The notes: generated by a model not told the origin, from the sequence alone. DNA of 64,000 nucleotides from Fen-1258 sp964449775 (GCA_964449775.1 CAYVBQ010000007.1:58455-122454), one strand, 5' to 3'; shown: positions 18,181 through 26,783, numbered from the stretch's first letter. Translations and numbers: made by a program.

Positions 18181-21100
18181 ATGAAAAAAGTTTTTATTGC
18201 TGCAGCATTAGGTTTTATTCTCACTTCTGTTTCGCTCGCACAATTTGGGCAGAACAAAGTTAATTATAAAGATTTTGAGTGGTTTTACATTCAGACCCGC
18301 CATTTCGATATTTACTTTTCTAAGGGCGGAGAAAAGATCGCAGAGTTCACTGCTGCTGCTGCTGAAGATGCTCTCAATCATCTTCAGAAAGATATTAACT
18401 ACCAGGTGAACAGCAGAATTACGTTAATAGTTTATAATTCTCACAACGATTTTCAGGAAACGAATGTTACCGATGAATATACAGGTAAAGGCGTAGGCGG
18501 TTTTACAGAGCCGTTTAAAAACCGTGTGGTATTCCCCTTCGAGGGCTCATACAAAAAATTTCAGCACGTGATTGCTCATGAACTTGTTCATGCGGTTATG
18601 CGCGATATGTATTTTGGAGGAACAGTACAAAATATAATTGCTAAAGGAATTTCATTACAACTTCCAAATTGGTTCATGGAAGGCAGTGCGGAATATCTTT
18701 CGCAAGGCTGGGAAACAAACACAGACATGTTCATTCGTAATGCGATCATCAGTGAATCTTTGCCAGATATTAATCGGCTTGATGGATACCTTGCTTACCG
18801 TGGAGGTCAATCTGTCTTCAAATACATTGCTGATAATTACGGAAGACAAAAAGTTGGAGAGCTTATTAATAATGTTCAGAGTGCAGGCTCTCTGGAATCC
18901 GCTATGAAATCAACAATCGGAATTAGTATTGAAGATCTCAGCGAACGCTGGAAAAAAAGCTTAAAGAAAGAATACTGGCCTGATGTTGCAACAACACAAG
19001 ACCCGGATGAATTATCAAAACGATTGACCGATAATAAAAAAATTGGCGGCTTTTACAATACAAGTCCGGTTATTTCCCCACAAGGAGATAAAATAGCATT
19101 CATTTCCGATCGTGATATTTATCTAAACGTTTATATTATGAATGCGCAAGATGGAAAAATTATTAAGAAAATTGTGGAAAGCGGATGGACCACTGATTTT
19201 GAAGAATTGACTGTTCTGCATCCATCTTTAACGTGGGCACCGGATAATAAACAGTTAGCTCTTTCCTCAACAAACGGTGGATTTGATGTTATTACAATTA
19301 TTGATGCCGAAACGGAAAAGAGCTTTGAACTTCCATTTAAGCTTATTGGTATCGAATCTGTTAATTGGTCGCGTGATGGAAAGAAATTAGCCTTTATTGG
19401 TCAAAACTCGATTCAATCCGATATTTATATTTATGATTTCACTACTCAGCAAATCACAAATTTAACCGATGATATTTACAGTGAAGCTGAACCAATCTGG
19501 ACTCCGGATGAGAAAAAGATAATTTTCTCATCCGATCGCGGCAGCCATCTAACTCAAACAGTTCCTACAGTAGATTTCGACATGTATCTACATAATTACA
19601 AGCAGCTTGACCTCTACTCGATCGATATTAATGACAAGAAAATTGATCGAATTACAGATTGGGATTTAAGCAATGAGAAATACGCATCTGTTTCTGCTGA
19701 TGGAAAAGAAATTCTTTTTGTGTCAGACCGTAATGGTATTAACAACATCTATAGAAAAAAAATTAAATCTTCAAATTTGGATTCGGTTAAGTCTTCTCTT
19801 GAATACAGTGCAACTCCACTAACAAATTCACAAAGCGATATCGGTCAACTGTCTCTTACATACGACGGGAAAAAATTGGTCTTTACTGCACTTTATAATC
19901 TTGGTTATAATATTTTTATTCTTAACAATCCGTTTGAGATGAGCGCCGATGTTGACTCGCTTAAGTTCACAAAATATATGACCTGCTTGATAAAAGCGAA
20001 AAATGTGAAAGAGAATGATCAGTCCGTTGTATTCACAACACAAAAAGATTCAGCACAAAAAATAAATTTAACTGTTGTAGATTCCACCGGGCAAAATGCT
20101 CAAACACGTATTTTTATTGGGCAATATGTAAGCGATAAAAAAGTTGCGGAAGATTCCGTGAATAACGCTTACAGAAAATATGTTTTTACAAACGATAAAA
20201 TGGAAAGTGATAGCGTTCGTATCGAAAAACGTAATCAACTCTTTAAGGAAAAACTTGATCAAAACGGAAATTTTCTTGTCAATAAGTACAAGATTAATTT
20301 CACCCCAGATTTAGTTTATGCTAATGCCGGTTACAGCACCTTCTATGGTCTCCTTGGAACAACTGTCCTTTCATTCAGCGACGTACTTGGCAATCATAGG
20401 TTGGTTGGAATAACGAGTTTACAAGTTGATATTAAAAACAGCGATTACGGTTTATCTTACTACTATTTGAAGGAACGACTCGATATTGGCATCCAAGCAT
20501 TTCACACCGCACGGTTTCTTTACAAAGATGGCTATTATGGATCAGAATTATACCGGTTTACAAATTTTGGTCTAATTGGAATGGCAAGTTATCCTCTCGA
20601 TCGCTTCCATCGTTTAGATTTTGGTTTGAGCGTTCTAAGCGTAAGTGCCGACAATCTTGATAACTCAGCTATACCATCAGATCACAATACATACACTCTA
20701 CCATCTTTTAGTTTTGTTCAAGATAATGTTTTGTGGGGGTACACATCTCCAATAGAAGGTACACGCTACTCACTTACTCTTTTTGGCGACCCCGGATTTG
20801 TAAGAAAAAGTCAAAGTTTTTACTCCTTCACTTTTGATTACAGAAATTATTTTCGATTCTTTTTCGATAACGGATTTGTGTTTAGACTTTCCGGAGGCGT
20901 TTCCGGCGGCGCTACTGCACAAAGATTTTTTATTGGAGGTACTGAAAACTGGATCAATCGAACTTTCTCTACCGGCGGTATTCCGATCTCTAATGCAAAC
21001 GATTATGCATTCCTTAGCCCGGCTCTCCCTCTTCGCGGATATGACTATGCTGAACGTTTAGGATCCAAATACGGATTACTCAATCTTGAGTTTCGTATTC

Positions 21101-21384
21101 CGATAATCAGATATCTGCTTACAGGCGGTTTACCATTATTCTTCCAGAATATTTTAGGAGTAGCTTTCATCGATGCCGGTTCTGCATGGGATAATACAGA
21201 CAAACTCCAACTTATAAGTAAAAATGAGAACGGTTCAACTGTAACAAAAGATCTTTTAATTGGTACCGGTGTTGGTTTTAGATTATACATGCTCTTTTTA
21301 TGGCGGCTTGATATAGCATGGAAATATGACTTGAATAAATTTTCGGAACCAAGGTATTTAATTTCGATTGGATTGGATTTTTAA
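18181..21384 (+). CDS. Exported peptidase-MA / WD40-like propeller / outer-membrane barrel protein
   Basis: A 1067-residue composite protein. A signal peptide (ending SVSLAQ) precedes a metallopeptidase-like domain with HELVH at 133-137 and the downstream acidic motif WFMEGSAEY at 164-172, the gluzincin layout. Residues about 290-600 contain TolB/PD40-type propeller repeats: SPQGDKIAFISDRD, APDNKQLALSS, SRDGKKLAFIG, TPDEKKIIFSSDRG and SADGKEILFVSDRN. The C-terminal ~370 residues are strand-rich, end in an aromatic strand (YLISIGLDF) and contain LPLRGYDYAERLG, as in Omp85-like surface antigens. Inference: an outer-membrane-anchored protease or quality-control factor with its catalytic part in the periplasm. 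It follows rnr by 21 bp with an AAAGGTGG ribosome-binding site. Confidence 0.85.
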   Translation: MKKVFIAAALGFILTSVSLAQFGQNKVNYKDFEWFYIQTRHFDIYFSKGGEKIAEFTAAAAEDALNHLQKDINYQVNSRITLIVYNSHNDFQETNVTDEYTGKGVGGFTEPFKNRVVFPFEGSYKKFQHVIAHELVHAVMRDMYFGGTVQNIIAKGISLQLPNWFMEGSAEYLSQGWETNTDMFIRNAIISESLPDINRLDGYLAYRGGQSVFKYIADNYGRQKVGELINNVQSAGSLESAMKSTIGISIEDLSERWKKSLKKEYWPDVATTQDPDELSKRLTDNKKIGGFYNTSPVISPQGDKIAFISDRDIYLNVYIMNAQDGKIIKKIVESGWTTDFEELTVLHPSLTWAPDNKQLALSSTNGGFDVITIIDAETEKSFELPFKLIGIESVNWSRDGKKLAFIGQNSIQSDIYIYDFTTQQITNLTDDIYSEAEPIWTPDEKKIIFSSDRGSHLTQTVPTVDFDMYLHNYKQLDLYSIDINDKKIDRITDWDLSNEKYASVSADGKEILFVSDRNGINNIYRKKIKSSNLDSVKSSLEYSATPLTNSQSDIGQLSLTYDGKKLVFTALYNLGYNIFILNNPFEMSADVDSLKFTKYMTCLIKAKNVKENDQSVVFTTQKDSAQKINLTVVDSTGQNAQTRIFIGQYVSDKKVAEDSVNNAYRKYVFTNDKMESDSVRIEKRNQLFKEKLDQNGNFLVNKYKINFTPDLVYANAGYSTFYGLLGTTVLSFSDVLGNHRLVGITSLQVDIKNSDYGLSYYYLKERLDIGIQAFHTARFLYKDGYYGSELYRFTNFGLIGMASYPLDRFHRLDFGLSVLSVSADNLDNSAIPSDHNTYTLPSFSFVQDNVLWGYTSPIEGTRYSLTLFGDPGFVRKSQSFYSFTFDYRNYFRFFFDNGFVFRLSGGVSGGATAQRFFIGGTENWINRTFSTGGIPISNANDYAFLSPALPLRGYDYAERLGSKYGLLNLEFRIPIIRYLLTGGLPLFFQNILGVAFIDAGSAWDNTDKLQLISKNENGSTVTKDLLIGTGVGFRLYMLFLWRLDIAWKYDLNKFSEPRYLISIGLDF

Positions 21385-21419
21385 AAGAAGTGTTTTCCCT
21401 TAACCGAATCACTTCTTTT
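21383..21419. terminator. Bidirectional terminator-like hairpin
   Basis: Between two convergent genes, AAAAGAAGTG (21383-21392) pairs perfectly with CACTTCTTTT (21410-21419) around a 17-nt loop. A/T runs lie on both sides, so it could terminate in either direction. It overlaps both stop codons. Confidence 0.6.
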
Positions 21420-21666
21420 CAGTCTTTTCAGTGCCGGATGACTCGGATTTTTTTTCGGTAGAAGTACCGGACGATTTTTTAGAATTGTTTTTATAATCGG
21501 TTTGATAAAATCCGCTTCCTTTGAAAATTGGTGTTGAACCGGCACCAATTAATCTTTTCACATGTCCGTTGCACTCGGGGCAATTTGTAAGCTGCTCTTC
21601 AGTGATTCGTTGGAAATGTTCAAATGTAATTCCACAATCCAAACATTTGTAATCGTATGTCGGCAT
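21409..21666 (-). CDS. FmdB-family zinc-ribbon protein
   Basis: 85 residues. An N-terminal zinc ribbon, MPTYDYKCLDCGITFEHFQ...NCPECNGHVKRL, has two CxxC pairs about 19 residues apart, as in the FmdB/CxxC_CxxC_SSSS putative regulatory family. The motif GSTPIFKGSGFYQTDYK is the usual continuation. The C-terminus is a low-complexity Lys/Ser/Glu tail. Function in the family is not settled. It is a single gene, convergent with the large peptidase gene and divergent from the following lipoprotein. Confidence 0.85.
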   Translation of the reverse strand: MPTYDYKCLDCGITFEHFQRITEEQLTNCPECNGHVKRLIGAGSTPIFKGSGFYQTDYKNNSKKSSGTSTEKKSESSGTEKTEKK

Positions 21667-21799
21667 TTCTTTCCTTTAATATCTTTCAAATCCGGCTGCA
21701 AAAATAGTGAGCAGGTTCCATAAATCAAACTTCTATTTTGTTAATTGTTTTTTTTGCATATTTGTTCAAATAATAAAACGGAATTATGAATGAGGCGTA

Positions 21800-21882
21800 T
21801 CTAAAAAGGTCTTTTATGCAATTTTACTATATGAATACAAACCCAATTCACAATATTTTTACTTTAAATATACCTTTTTAGA
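21800..21882. repeat. 11-bp perfect inverted repeat upstream of the lipoprotein gene
   Basis: TCTAAAAAGGT (21800-21810) and ACCTTTTTAGA (21872-21882) are exact complements 61 bp apart. They lie in the intergenic region between the divergent fmdB-like and lipoprotein genes. The layout resembles the TTCTAAAAACT...AGTTTTTAGAA element at 8851, although the sequence differs. It could be a miniature element or paired regulatory half-sites, and nothing decides between these. Confidence 0.4.
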
Positions 21883-21890
21883 GTAGACTC

Positions 21891-22559
21891 ATGAATCGCA
21901 AAATCTTACCATTATTTTTACTTCTATCTATACTGTCCATCAATGGCTGCCTGAACTACACACAGATCACAACAATAAAAAAAGACGGGTCCGGCAATAT
22001 GTTTATCCATTACTGGATGAAATGGACCTCACCAAAAGATTCATCCATTGTTGAACAACTTGGCATTTTCAGTAAAGATTCTGTATTAAAGGAATTTTCT
22101 TCGCAATACAGCTATATTAAAAAAGTGGAGGTATATAAAGATTTTAATGATAGTACAATTCACTCACAAGTGTCGTTAGATTTTAACAGTTTAGATTCAT
22201 TAAACTTGACCCCCGCTTTCCGAAAATCCGAATTGTCGATCAAAGATGGTGCAAAAAACACAAAAATATTTTCCCAGTTTGTTCCGCCGATTGCAACCGG
22301 TTTTGGTTTTAACAGTAAAAATTTTTCTATCAACTATGTGTATTATCTTCCCGGAGAAACATTAAGTCATAACGCCACCGAGATTGATAGGAATAAGCTT
22401 ACATGGAAATATTCCCTTGATGATATTGGAACCGGAAAATATATTACGGCAACATACCGTCCATTCAAACTAAAGGAAACCCCGGTTTGGATCTTCATCA
22501 TCGCGTTAAGTGTTTTTTTAGTAGTCGTAGTTTTTCTTTTCAGTAAAAGGATGAAATGA
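21891..22559 (+). CDS. Hypothetical lipoprotein with C-terminal membrane helix
   Basis: 222 residues. The N-terminus is a lipoprotein signal peptide with a lipobox at ISINGC (Cys20). The body is beta-rich and has no motif I recognise. The C-terminus has a second hydrophobic helix (VWIFIIALSVFLVVVVFLF) followed by a basic SKRMK, so the protein would be held in the inner membrane at its C-terminus as well. Many bacterial LppM-like proteins share this lipoprotein-plus-C-terminal-helix architecture, which is a weak resemblance only. It is monocistronic, with prs about 107 bp downstream. Confidence 0.75.
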   Translation: MNRKILPLFLLLSILSINGCLNYTQITTIKKDGSGNMFIHYWMKWTSPKDSSIVEQLGIFSKDSVLKEFSSQYSYIKKVEVYKDFNDSTIHSQVSLDFNSLDSLNLTPAFRKSELSIKDGAKNTKIFSQFVPPIATGFGFNSKNFSINYVYYLPGETLSHNATEIDRNKLTWKYSLDDIGTGKYITATYRPFKLKETPVWIFIIALSVFLVVVVFLFSKRMK

Positions 22560-22596
22560 TTGCGACACCAAAGGAATAAAACATAAATCTGATTAA

Positions 22597-22628
22597 TTTG
22601 ACACGCCTTGCTGATTTCTTTATATTTG
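22597..22628 (+). promoter_or_regulatory. Bacteroidetes-type promoter for prs
   Basis: TTTG at 22597-22600 and TATATTTG at 22621-22628 are separated by 20 bp. This matches the known Bacteroidetes -33 TTTG / -7 TAnnTTTG arrangement. It lies about 38 bp upstream of the prs TTG start codon and in the correct orientation. Confidence 0.6.
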
Positions 22629-22665
22629 CCCACCGTTTTTAGAACTAGATAAGATAATTTAATAA

Positions 22666-23607
22666 TTGGAGCAGCAACCGCTCATATTTTCCGGTACTTC
22701 CAGCAAAGAATTAACCGAGAAAATTTGTACTTATTTGAATTTGACCCCCGGAACTATTGACTTTAGAACGTTTAGTGACGGTGAAATATGGGTTAAGTTC
22801 ATGGAGAACATCAGAGGCAGAGATGTGTTCATCGTACAGTCCACACATCCTCCTGCAGAGAACCTGATGGAACTGCTAATTACAATTGATGCTGCTAAGC
22901 GGGCAAGCGCAACAAGAGTAACCGCTGTAATTCCCTACTTTGGCTATGCAAGGCAAGATCGAAAAGATCAACCAAGAGTTGCTATTACTGCAAAGCTTGT
23001 TGCAAATTTAATTACAAAAGCCGGAGCTGATAGAGTTATTACAATGGATCTGCATGCGGCTCAGATTCAAGGATTTTTTGATATTCCTTTTGATCACTTG
23101 TACGCTTCTCCTACATTTACAGGATTATTCAAAGATAAACTTCAAAATCTGGTGGTTGTTTCTCCAGATATGGGTGGAATAAAATTGGCGCGTTCATATG
23201 CAAAGAGATTAAACGCGGGACTTGTTGTAATTGACAAAAGAAGACCTAAGCAGAATCAAGTTGAAATGATGAACATTATTGGTGAGGTAGAAGGTAAAAA
23301 TGTTCTTATTGTTGATGATTTAATTGATACGGGTGGAACGTTTGTAAGTGCTGTAAAAGCATTAAAAGAGAGAGGGGCAAAAGATATTTTTGGTGCTATA
23401 ACACATCCTCTTCTTTCCGGAGATGCAATTAAAAGAATAACAGATTCTGAGCTTACGAAATTGTATGTAACAGATAGCATCCCGTTGAAATTTGATGCGG
23501 GTGGTAAAATTGTAGTAAGATCGGCTTCCGAATTATTTGCCGAAGCAATTATTCGTTCCAGTAGGAATGAATCGATTAGTTCATTGTTTGAAATAGATAA
23601 AAATTAG
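22666..23607 (+). CDS. prs: Ribose-phosphate pyrophosphokinase (PRPP synthetase)
   Basis: Makes PRPP from ribose 5-phosphate and ATP for nucleotide, His and Trp synthesis. Family motifs are intact: FSDGEIWVKFMENIRGRDVF, the ATP loop RQDRKDQPR, MDLHAAQIQGFFDIP with its metal-binding His, VVSPDMGG, and the PRPP loop VLIVDDLIDTGGTF. Length is 313 residues, normal for class I enzymes. The frame starts at TTG (LEQQPLIFSG-type start) with no good Shine-Dalgarno, and homologues start at a similar point. It heads a run of translation-related genes (rplY/ctc, pth, rpsF). A likely promoter lies at 22597-22628. Confidence 0.96.
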   Translation: MEQQPLIFSGTSSKELTEKICTYLNLTPGTIDFRTFSDGEIWVKFMENIRGRDVFIVQSTHPPAENLMELLITIDAAKRASATRVTAVIPYFGYARQDRKDQPRVAITAKLVANLITKAGADRVITMDLHAAQIQGFFDIPFDHLYASPTFTGLFKDKLQNLVVVSPDMGGIKLARSYAKRLNAGLVVIDKRRPKQNQVEMMNIIGEVEGKNVLIVDDLIDTGGTFVSAVKALKERGAKDIFGAITHPLLSGDAIKRITDSELTKLYVTDSIPLKFDAGGKIVVRSASELFAEAIIRSSRNESISSLFEIDKN

Positions 23608-23638
23608 AGAAGAAATTATTCTGGGAGATAATTAAGAA

Positions 23639-24283
23639 ATGTCAGAAATACTAGTAAATGGAAGTAAAAGAACTCTTTCCACAAAAGGTGCTGTTAACCA
23701 ATTGAGAAGAGATGGAAACGTGCCGGGAATTTATTATACGAAGGGTGTTGAACCGATTCCAGTATTTGTTTCAGAAAAAGCTTTAAAGCCAATCGTTTTT
23801 ACGTCTGAAACTCACATTATCAATTTAAAAATAGATGATGGTGAAGAGCTTAAATCAATTTTAAAAAATGTGCAGTTCGATCCGGTTACAGATCGCGTTG
23901 TTCACTTCGATCTTCTTGGAATTTCCGCAGATCAAGAAATTGAAATTGATGTTCCGATCATGTTCGAAGGACAAGCCAAAGGAGTTAAAGAAGGCGGTAT
24001 TGTTCAGCAAACTTTGCACAAAGTTACTGTCTCGTGTTTACCGGCAGATATTCCTCAACACATTACAATAAACGTCTCCGATTTAGCTTTAGGCGATTCA
24101 ATTCACGTTCGTAATCTGGCTATCGACAAAGTCAAATTCTTACAAAACCCGGAAGTCATAATTGTTTCTGTTGTTGTACCGCGTGCTGCAGTTGAAGCAG
24201 CACCGGCTGCAGAAGTACCTGGTGAAGATAAGACTGAACCTGAGATTATTACCAAAGGTAAACAGACCGAAGAAGAGGATTAA
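23639..24283 (+). CDS. rplY: 50S ribosomal protein L25/general stress protein Ctc
   Basis: 5S rRNA-binding protein of the long Ctc type. The N-terminal L25 domain (about 1-92) carries RRDGNVPGIYY and VQFDPVTDRVVHFDLL. The C-terminal beta domain (about 95-185) contains FEGQAKGVKEGGIVQQ and LPADIPQHI. An acidic, Ala/Glu-rich tail follows. The 214 residues suit Ctc rather than the short E. coli L25. A GGGAGATAA ribosome-binding site precedes the ATG. The prs-ctc-pth order is widely conserved, which supports all three assignments. Confidence 0.94.
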   Translation: MSEILVNGSKRTLSTKGAVNQLRRDGNVPGIYYTKGVEPIPVFVSEKALKPIVFTSETHIINLKIDDGEELKSILKNVQFDPVTDRVVHFDLLGISADQEIEIDVPIMFEGQAKGVKEGGIVQQTLHKVTVSCLPADIPQHITINVSDLALGDSIHVRNLAIDKVKFLQNPEVIIVSVVVPRAAVEAAPAAEVPGEDKTEPEIITKGKQTEEED

Positions 24284-24288
24284 TTTAG

Positions 24289-24936
24289 TTGTACCTAGTT
24301 GTTGGATTAGGTAATCCGGGTATAAAATACGAGTTGACACGACATAACATTGGTTTTCAAATACTCGACCGGATTGCCCTCAAGTATAAGATGAAATTCA
24401 AATCCTCAAAGAAGGATTACAATTATTCGGAAGGTGTGATGAACTCTTCCGATTTTTTTTTGGTGAAACCAACTTCATTCATGAATTTGAGCGGTGAAGC
24501 TGTTTCAGACTTTTTGGATGATCACCCGGTAGATATTGAAAATATACTGGTTCTCGTTGACGATGTGAATTTACCTGTTGGAGAAATAAGATTAAGAAAA
24601 TCCGGAAGCGATGGTGGGCACAACGGAATAAAATCAATCATCTATCATTTGCAGAATGATTCTTTTCCGCGGTTAAGATTTGGTATAGGGAACGAGTTTG
24701 AAAAAGGAGAAATGGCAAATTTTGTTCTTGCCAAATTCACTAAAGAAGAATTTGAAACAGTAAATAAAAGTATTGAGTTTTCGGTTGAGCTGATTGAAAA
24801 ATTCATTTCCGGCGGGTACAAAGCTATGTTAGACTTTTATAGCAAGTCTAAAAAGAAATCTCTGGATAGTATTGACGAATCCACCCCTGAAATTGAAGAA
24901 AAAGGTTCATTTCAGCCTGAAAATGGAAAAAATTAA
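24289..24936 (+). CDS. pth: Peptidyl-tRNA hydrolase
   Basis: Frees tRNA from prematurely released peptidyl-tRNAs. Motifs present are VVGLGNPGIKYELTRHNIGF with catalytic His19, KPTSFMNLSGEAV, VDDVNLPVGEIRLRKSGSDG followed by GHNGIKS, and FPRLRFGIG. The frame begins with TTG (homologues start at the same MYLVVGLGNPG position), five bases after the rplY stop. The 215 residues include an acidic, low-complexity C-terminal extension of about 30 residues (KKSLDSIDESTPEIEEKG) beyond the usual end. Confidence 0.95.
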   Translation: MYLVVGLGNPGIKYELTRHNIGFQILDRIALKYKMKFKSSKKDYNYSEGVMNSSDFFLVKPTSFMNLSGEAVSDFLDDHPVDIENILVLVDDVNLPVGEIRLRKSGSDGGHNGIKSIIYHLQNDSFPRLRFGIGNEFEKGEMANFVLAKFTKEEFETVNKSIEFSVELIEKFISGGYKAMLDFYSKSKKKSLDSIDESTPEIEEKGSFQPENGKN

Positions 24937-25008
24937 TAATTTTTATTTATTCAATAAAATATTGCACGGCTTATTAAATAATCCTATTTTTTGAGCCCAA
25001 TTTATAAA

Positions 25009-25052
25009 CCCTTCTCTCCGCTTAGTCGGAGGGACAAAGCCCATAGGGAGGT
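25009..25052 (+). promoter_or_regulatory. Leader hairpin and strong RBS of the rpsF operon
   Basis: In the 126-nt leader before rpsF, CTCCG (25016-25020) pairs with CGGAG (25027-25031) around CTTAGT, with flanking CC/GGG able to extend the stem. A strong AGGGAGGTG ribosome-binding site follows before the ATG at 25063. Known rpsF leaders bind the S6:S18 complex through a hairpin with a CCG element. Location and CCG content fit, but I cannot confirm the motif. Confidence 0.4.
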
Positions 25053-25062
25053 GAGTATCACA

Positions 25063-25464
25063 ATGCGTAAGAGAACCTACGAAAGTGTTGCTATTATTAA
25101 CGCAACAATAGAAGACGATCAAATCGAATCAACCATTTCCAGAATGCAAGAAACAATTACCACGCATGGCGGCGAAATGCTTGATCTTGATAAGTGGGGC
25201 AGAAAACGTCTCGCTTATCCAATCAACAAAGCAAAAAGCGGTTACTATGTTATCTTTAGATTCACTGCATCAACGGATCTAATTGCAATACTAGAGCGTA
25301 ATTACAGATTGGATGAAAACGTGATTCGTTATTTAACCATTCAATTAGATAAATTTGCACTTGAAGCAATAGCTAAACAAAAAGAAGCTTTTAAAAATGC
25401 AGAAGCTGCTTCTGCTACAGCAGCCGCAGAGGCTCTATTAAAAACAACAGAAAGTATTGTATAA
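25063..25464 (+). CDS. rpsF: 30S ribosomal protein S6
   Basis: Small-subunit protein that pairs with S18 on the platform. I place the start at the ATG at 25063 (MRKRTYESVAIINA), directly after the AGGGAGGTG ribosome-binding site. An upstream TTG at 24991 would add 24 residues that read through the leader and are not S6-like. Family features are visible: WGRKRLAYPINKAKSGYYV and LERNYRLDENVIRYL. The last ~30 residues are an Ala-rich helical tail. The operon order rpsF-ssb-rpsR-rplI is the classic one. Confidence 0.95.
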   Translation: MRKRTYESVAIINATIEDDQIESTISRMQETITTHGGEMLDLDKWGRKRLAYPINKAKSGYYVIFRFTASTDLIAILERNYRLDENVIRYLTIQLDKFALEAIAKQKEAFKNAEAASATAAAEALLKTTESIV

Positions 25465-25493
25465 CTAATTTTAGTTAAGAAGCGGAGGTAACG

Positions 25494-25964
25494 ATGGCTG
25501 ATCTTAAGATGCCAGAACTGAATAGTGTTATTGTTGCAGGGAACTTAACAAAAGACCCTGTATTTAGACAGACTTCAAACAATACACCGGTCGTGAATTT
25601 TCATGTTGCAGCAAACAGAAGATATAAAGACAGCAGCAATCAATGGCAAGAAGATGTCTGCTATGTTGGCGTTGTTGCCTGGAATAAATTAGCAGACAGT
25701 TGTAAAGACCGTCTTAAAAAAGGAAGTGCTGTTTTAATTGATGGCGAACTTCAAAGCAGAACTTTCAAAACTGAAGATGGAAAAAACCGAACAATCGTTG
25801 AGATCAAAGCTAAGAGAATTCAATTCCTGAATAAATTTGCAAAAGCAGCCGGAAACGGTGAAGATATTGTTCTTGAATCTGACGAAGCTGATTATGAAGA
25901 TAACTCATTCGATAAATTTCTAACCGATGAAGAATCAGACTTAATGAAGAGTAACAAATCATGA
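25494..25964 (+). CDS. ssb: Single-stranded DNA-binding protein
   Basis: OB-fold SSB located between rpsF and rpsR as in many bacteria. N-terminal features are LNSVIVAGNLTKDPVFRQT, VVNFHVAANRRYKD and WNKLADSCKDRLKKGS. The OB domain ends about residue 112. The C-terminus is acidic (EDIVLESDEADYEDNSFDKF) but ends DLMKSNKS and lacks the canonical DDIPF-like tip that recruits partner proteins. It may therefore be an accessory SSB, or the tip function may be carried by the internal acidic stretch. A strong GCGGAGG ribosome-binding site precedes the ATG. It overlaps rpsR by 4 bp. Confidence 0.93.
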   Translation: MADLKMPELNSVIVAGNLTKDPVFRQTSNNTPVVNFHVAANRRYKDSSNQWQEDVCYVGVVAWNKLADSCKDRLKKGSAVLIDGELQSRTFKTEDGKNRTIVEIKAKRIQFLNKFAKAAGNGEDIVLESDEADYEDNSFDKFLTDEESDLMKSNKS

Positions 25965-26188
25965 GAAATGACAGAATGAAAAACCAGAAAAAGGTCAAAA
26001 GAGTCATTGATGGTTACATTGACTACAAAGACACTAAACAACTTGGAAGATTTCTTACCGATCAAGGTAAAATTATTCCACGCAGAATTACCGGACTAAC
26101 AGCAAAGCAGCACAGAGAGTTAGTTCAGGCAATAAAAAGAGCACGTCAATTGGCAATTTTACCATTTGTTTCAGAAGCAGTTAAGTAG
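25961..26188 (+). CDS. rpsR: 30S ribosomal protein S18
   Basis: 75-residue platform protein that heterodimerises with S6. The core IDYKDTKQLGRFLTDQGKI and PRRITGLTAKQHRELVQAIK is standard, ending ARQLAILPFVSE. The ATGA overlap with ssb gives the start at MRNDRMKNQKK. It lacks the N-terminal Cys pair of C+ S18 forms, so it is a zinc-independent type. Confidence 0.95.
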   Translation: MRNDRMKNQKKVKRVIDGYIDYKDTKQLGRFLTDQGKIIPRRITGLTAKQHRELVQAIKRARQLAILPFVSEAVK

Positions 26189-26196
26189 GAGCGGCA

Positions 26197-26640
26197 ATGA
26201 AAGTAATACTAAGAAGAAATTTTGATCAGCTTGGAAAAGTTGGAGACGTTGCTAACGTAAAAGATGGATATGCAAGAAACTATTTGATCCCGCGTCAAAT
26301 TGCATATCAGGCAACTAAGGGAAATATTTTAGCTCTCGAAGAAGAAAAGAAACAAATTCTTAAAAAAGAAGCTAAAGAATTGGACATCGCACAAAAGCTG
26401 GCTAACGAAATTGAAAAAGTTTCTATAACCATACCTGTTAAAGTTGGTGAAGAAGACAAAATTTTCGGAACTGTTACCAGTCAGATGATCGCTGATTCAA
26501 TGAAAGAAAAAGGCTACGATGTTGACAAGAGAAAAATCGAAATTACGGAACCAATTAAAGCTCTTGGCATCTACAGCGTGACAATTAAAATTCACCCGAG
26601 TGTTTCTGCTGTTGTAAAAACTTGGGTTGTAAGAGAATAG
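26197..26640 (+). CDS. rplI: 50S ribosomal protein L9
   Basis: 23S rRNA-binding protein at the base of the L1 stalk. The N-terminal signature MKVILRRNFDQLGKVGDV followed by VKDGYARNYLIPR is exact for the family. A long linking helix and the C-terminal domain (KIFGTVTSQMIADSM, IKALGIYSVTIKIHPSV) follow. It has 147 residues and a TAGGAGCGG ribosome-binding site. It is the last gene of the rpsF operon. Confidence 0.96.
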   Translation: MKVILRRNFDQLGKVGDVANVKDGYARNYLIPRQIAYQATKGNILALEEEKKQILKKEAKELDIAQKLANEIEKVSITIPVKVGEEDKIFGTVTSQMIADSMKEKGYDVDKRKIEITEPIKALGIYSVTIKIHPSVSAVVKTWVVRE

Positions 26641-26679
26641 ATTCATTTAGTTTTTTGAGGGTGTATCAAAAGTCAGATA

Positions 26680-26783
26680 AACAGTCATTGCGAGGAGCCT
26701 GCCTGCCGCCAGGCAGGCAATCTTTTGTTTTTATCGAAAAAAATGAGATCACTTCGTCCCGATGAATCGGGACTTGTGATGAC
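26680..26783. repeat. Dispersed palindromic repeat (GTCATTGCGAGGAG type)
   Basis: About 100 bp between rplI and secD. It holds GCCTGCCTG/CAGGCAGGC (26697-26705 and 26710-26718, 4-nt loop) and GTCCCGAT/ATCGGGAC (26756-26763 and 26766-26773, 2-nt loop), bounded by GTCATTG and GATGAC. GC content is far above its surroundings. Phrases like this occur as interspersed repeats in many Bacteroidetes-group genomes. The hairpins could also terminate the rplI transcript. Confidence 0.6.

Noticed and set aside
24991..25062. N-terminal extension of S6 from TTG 24991
   Set aside because: It would translate the leader hairpin and the Shine-Dalgarno. Homologues start at MRKRTYE.
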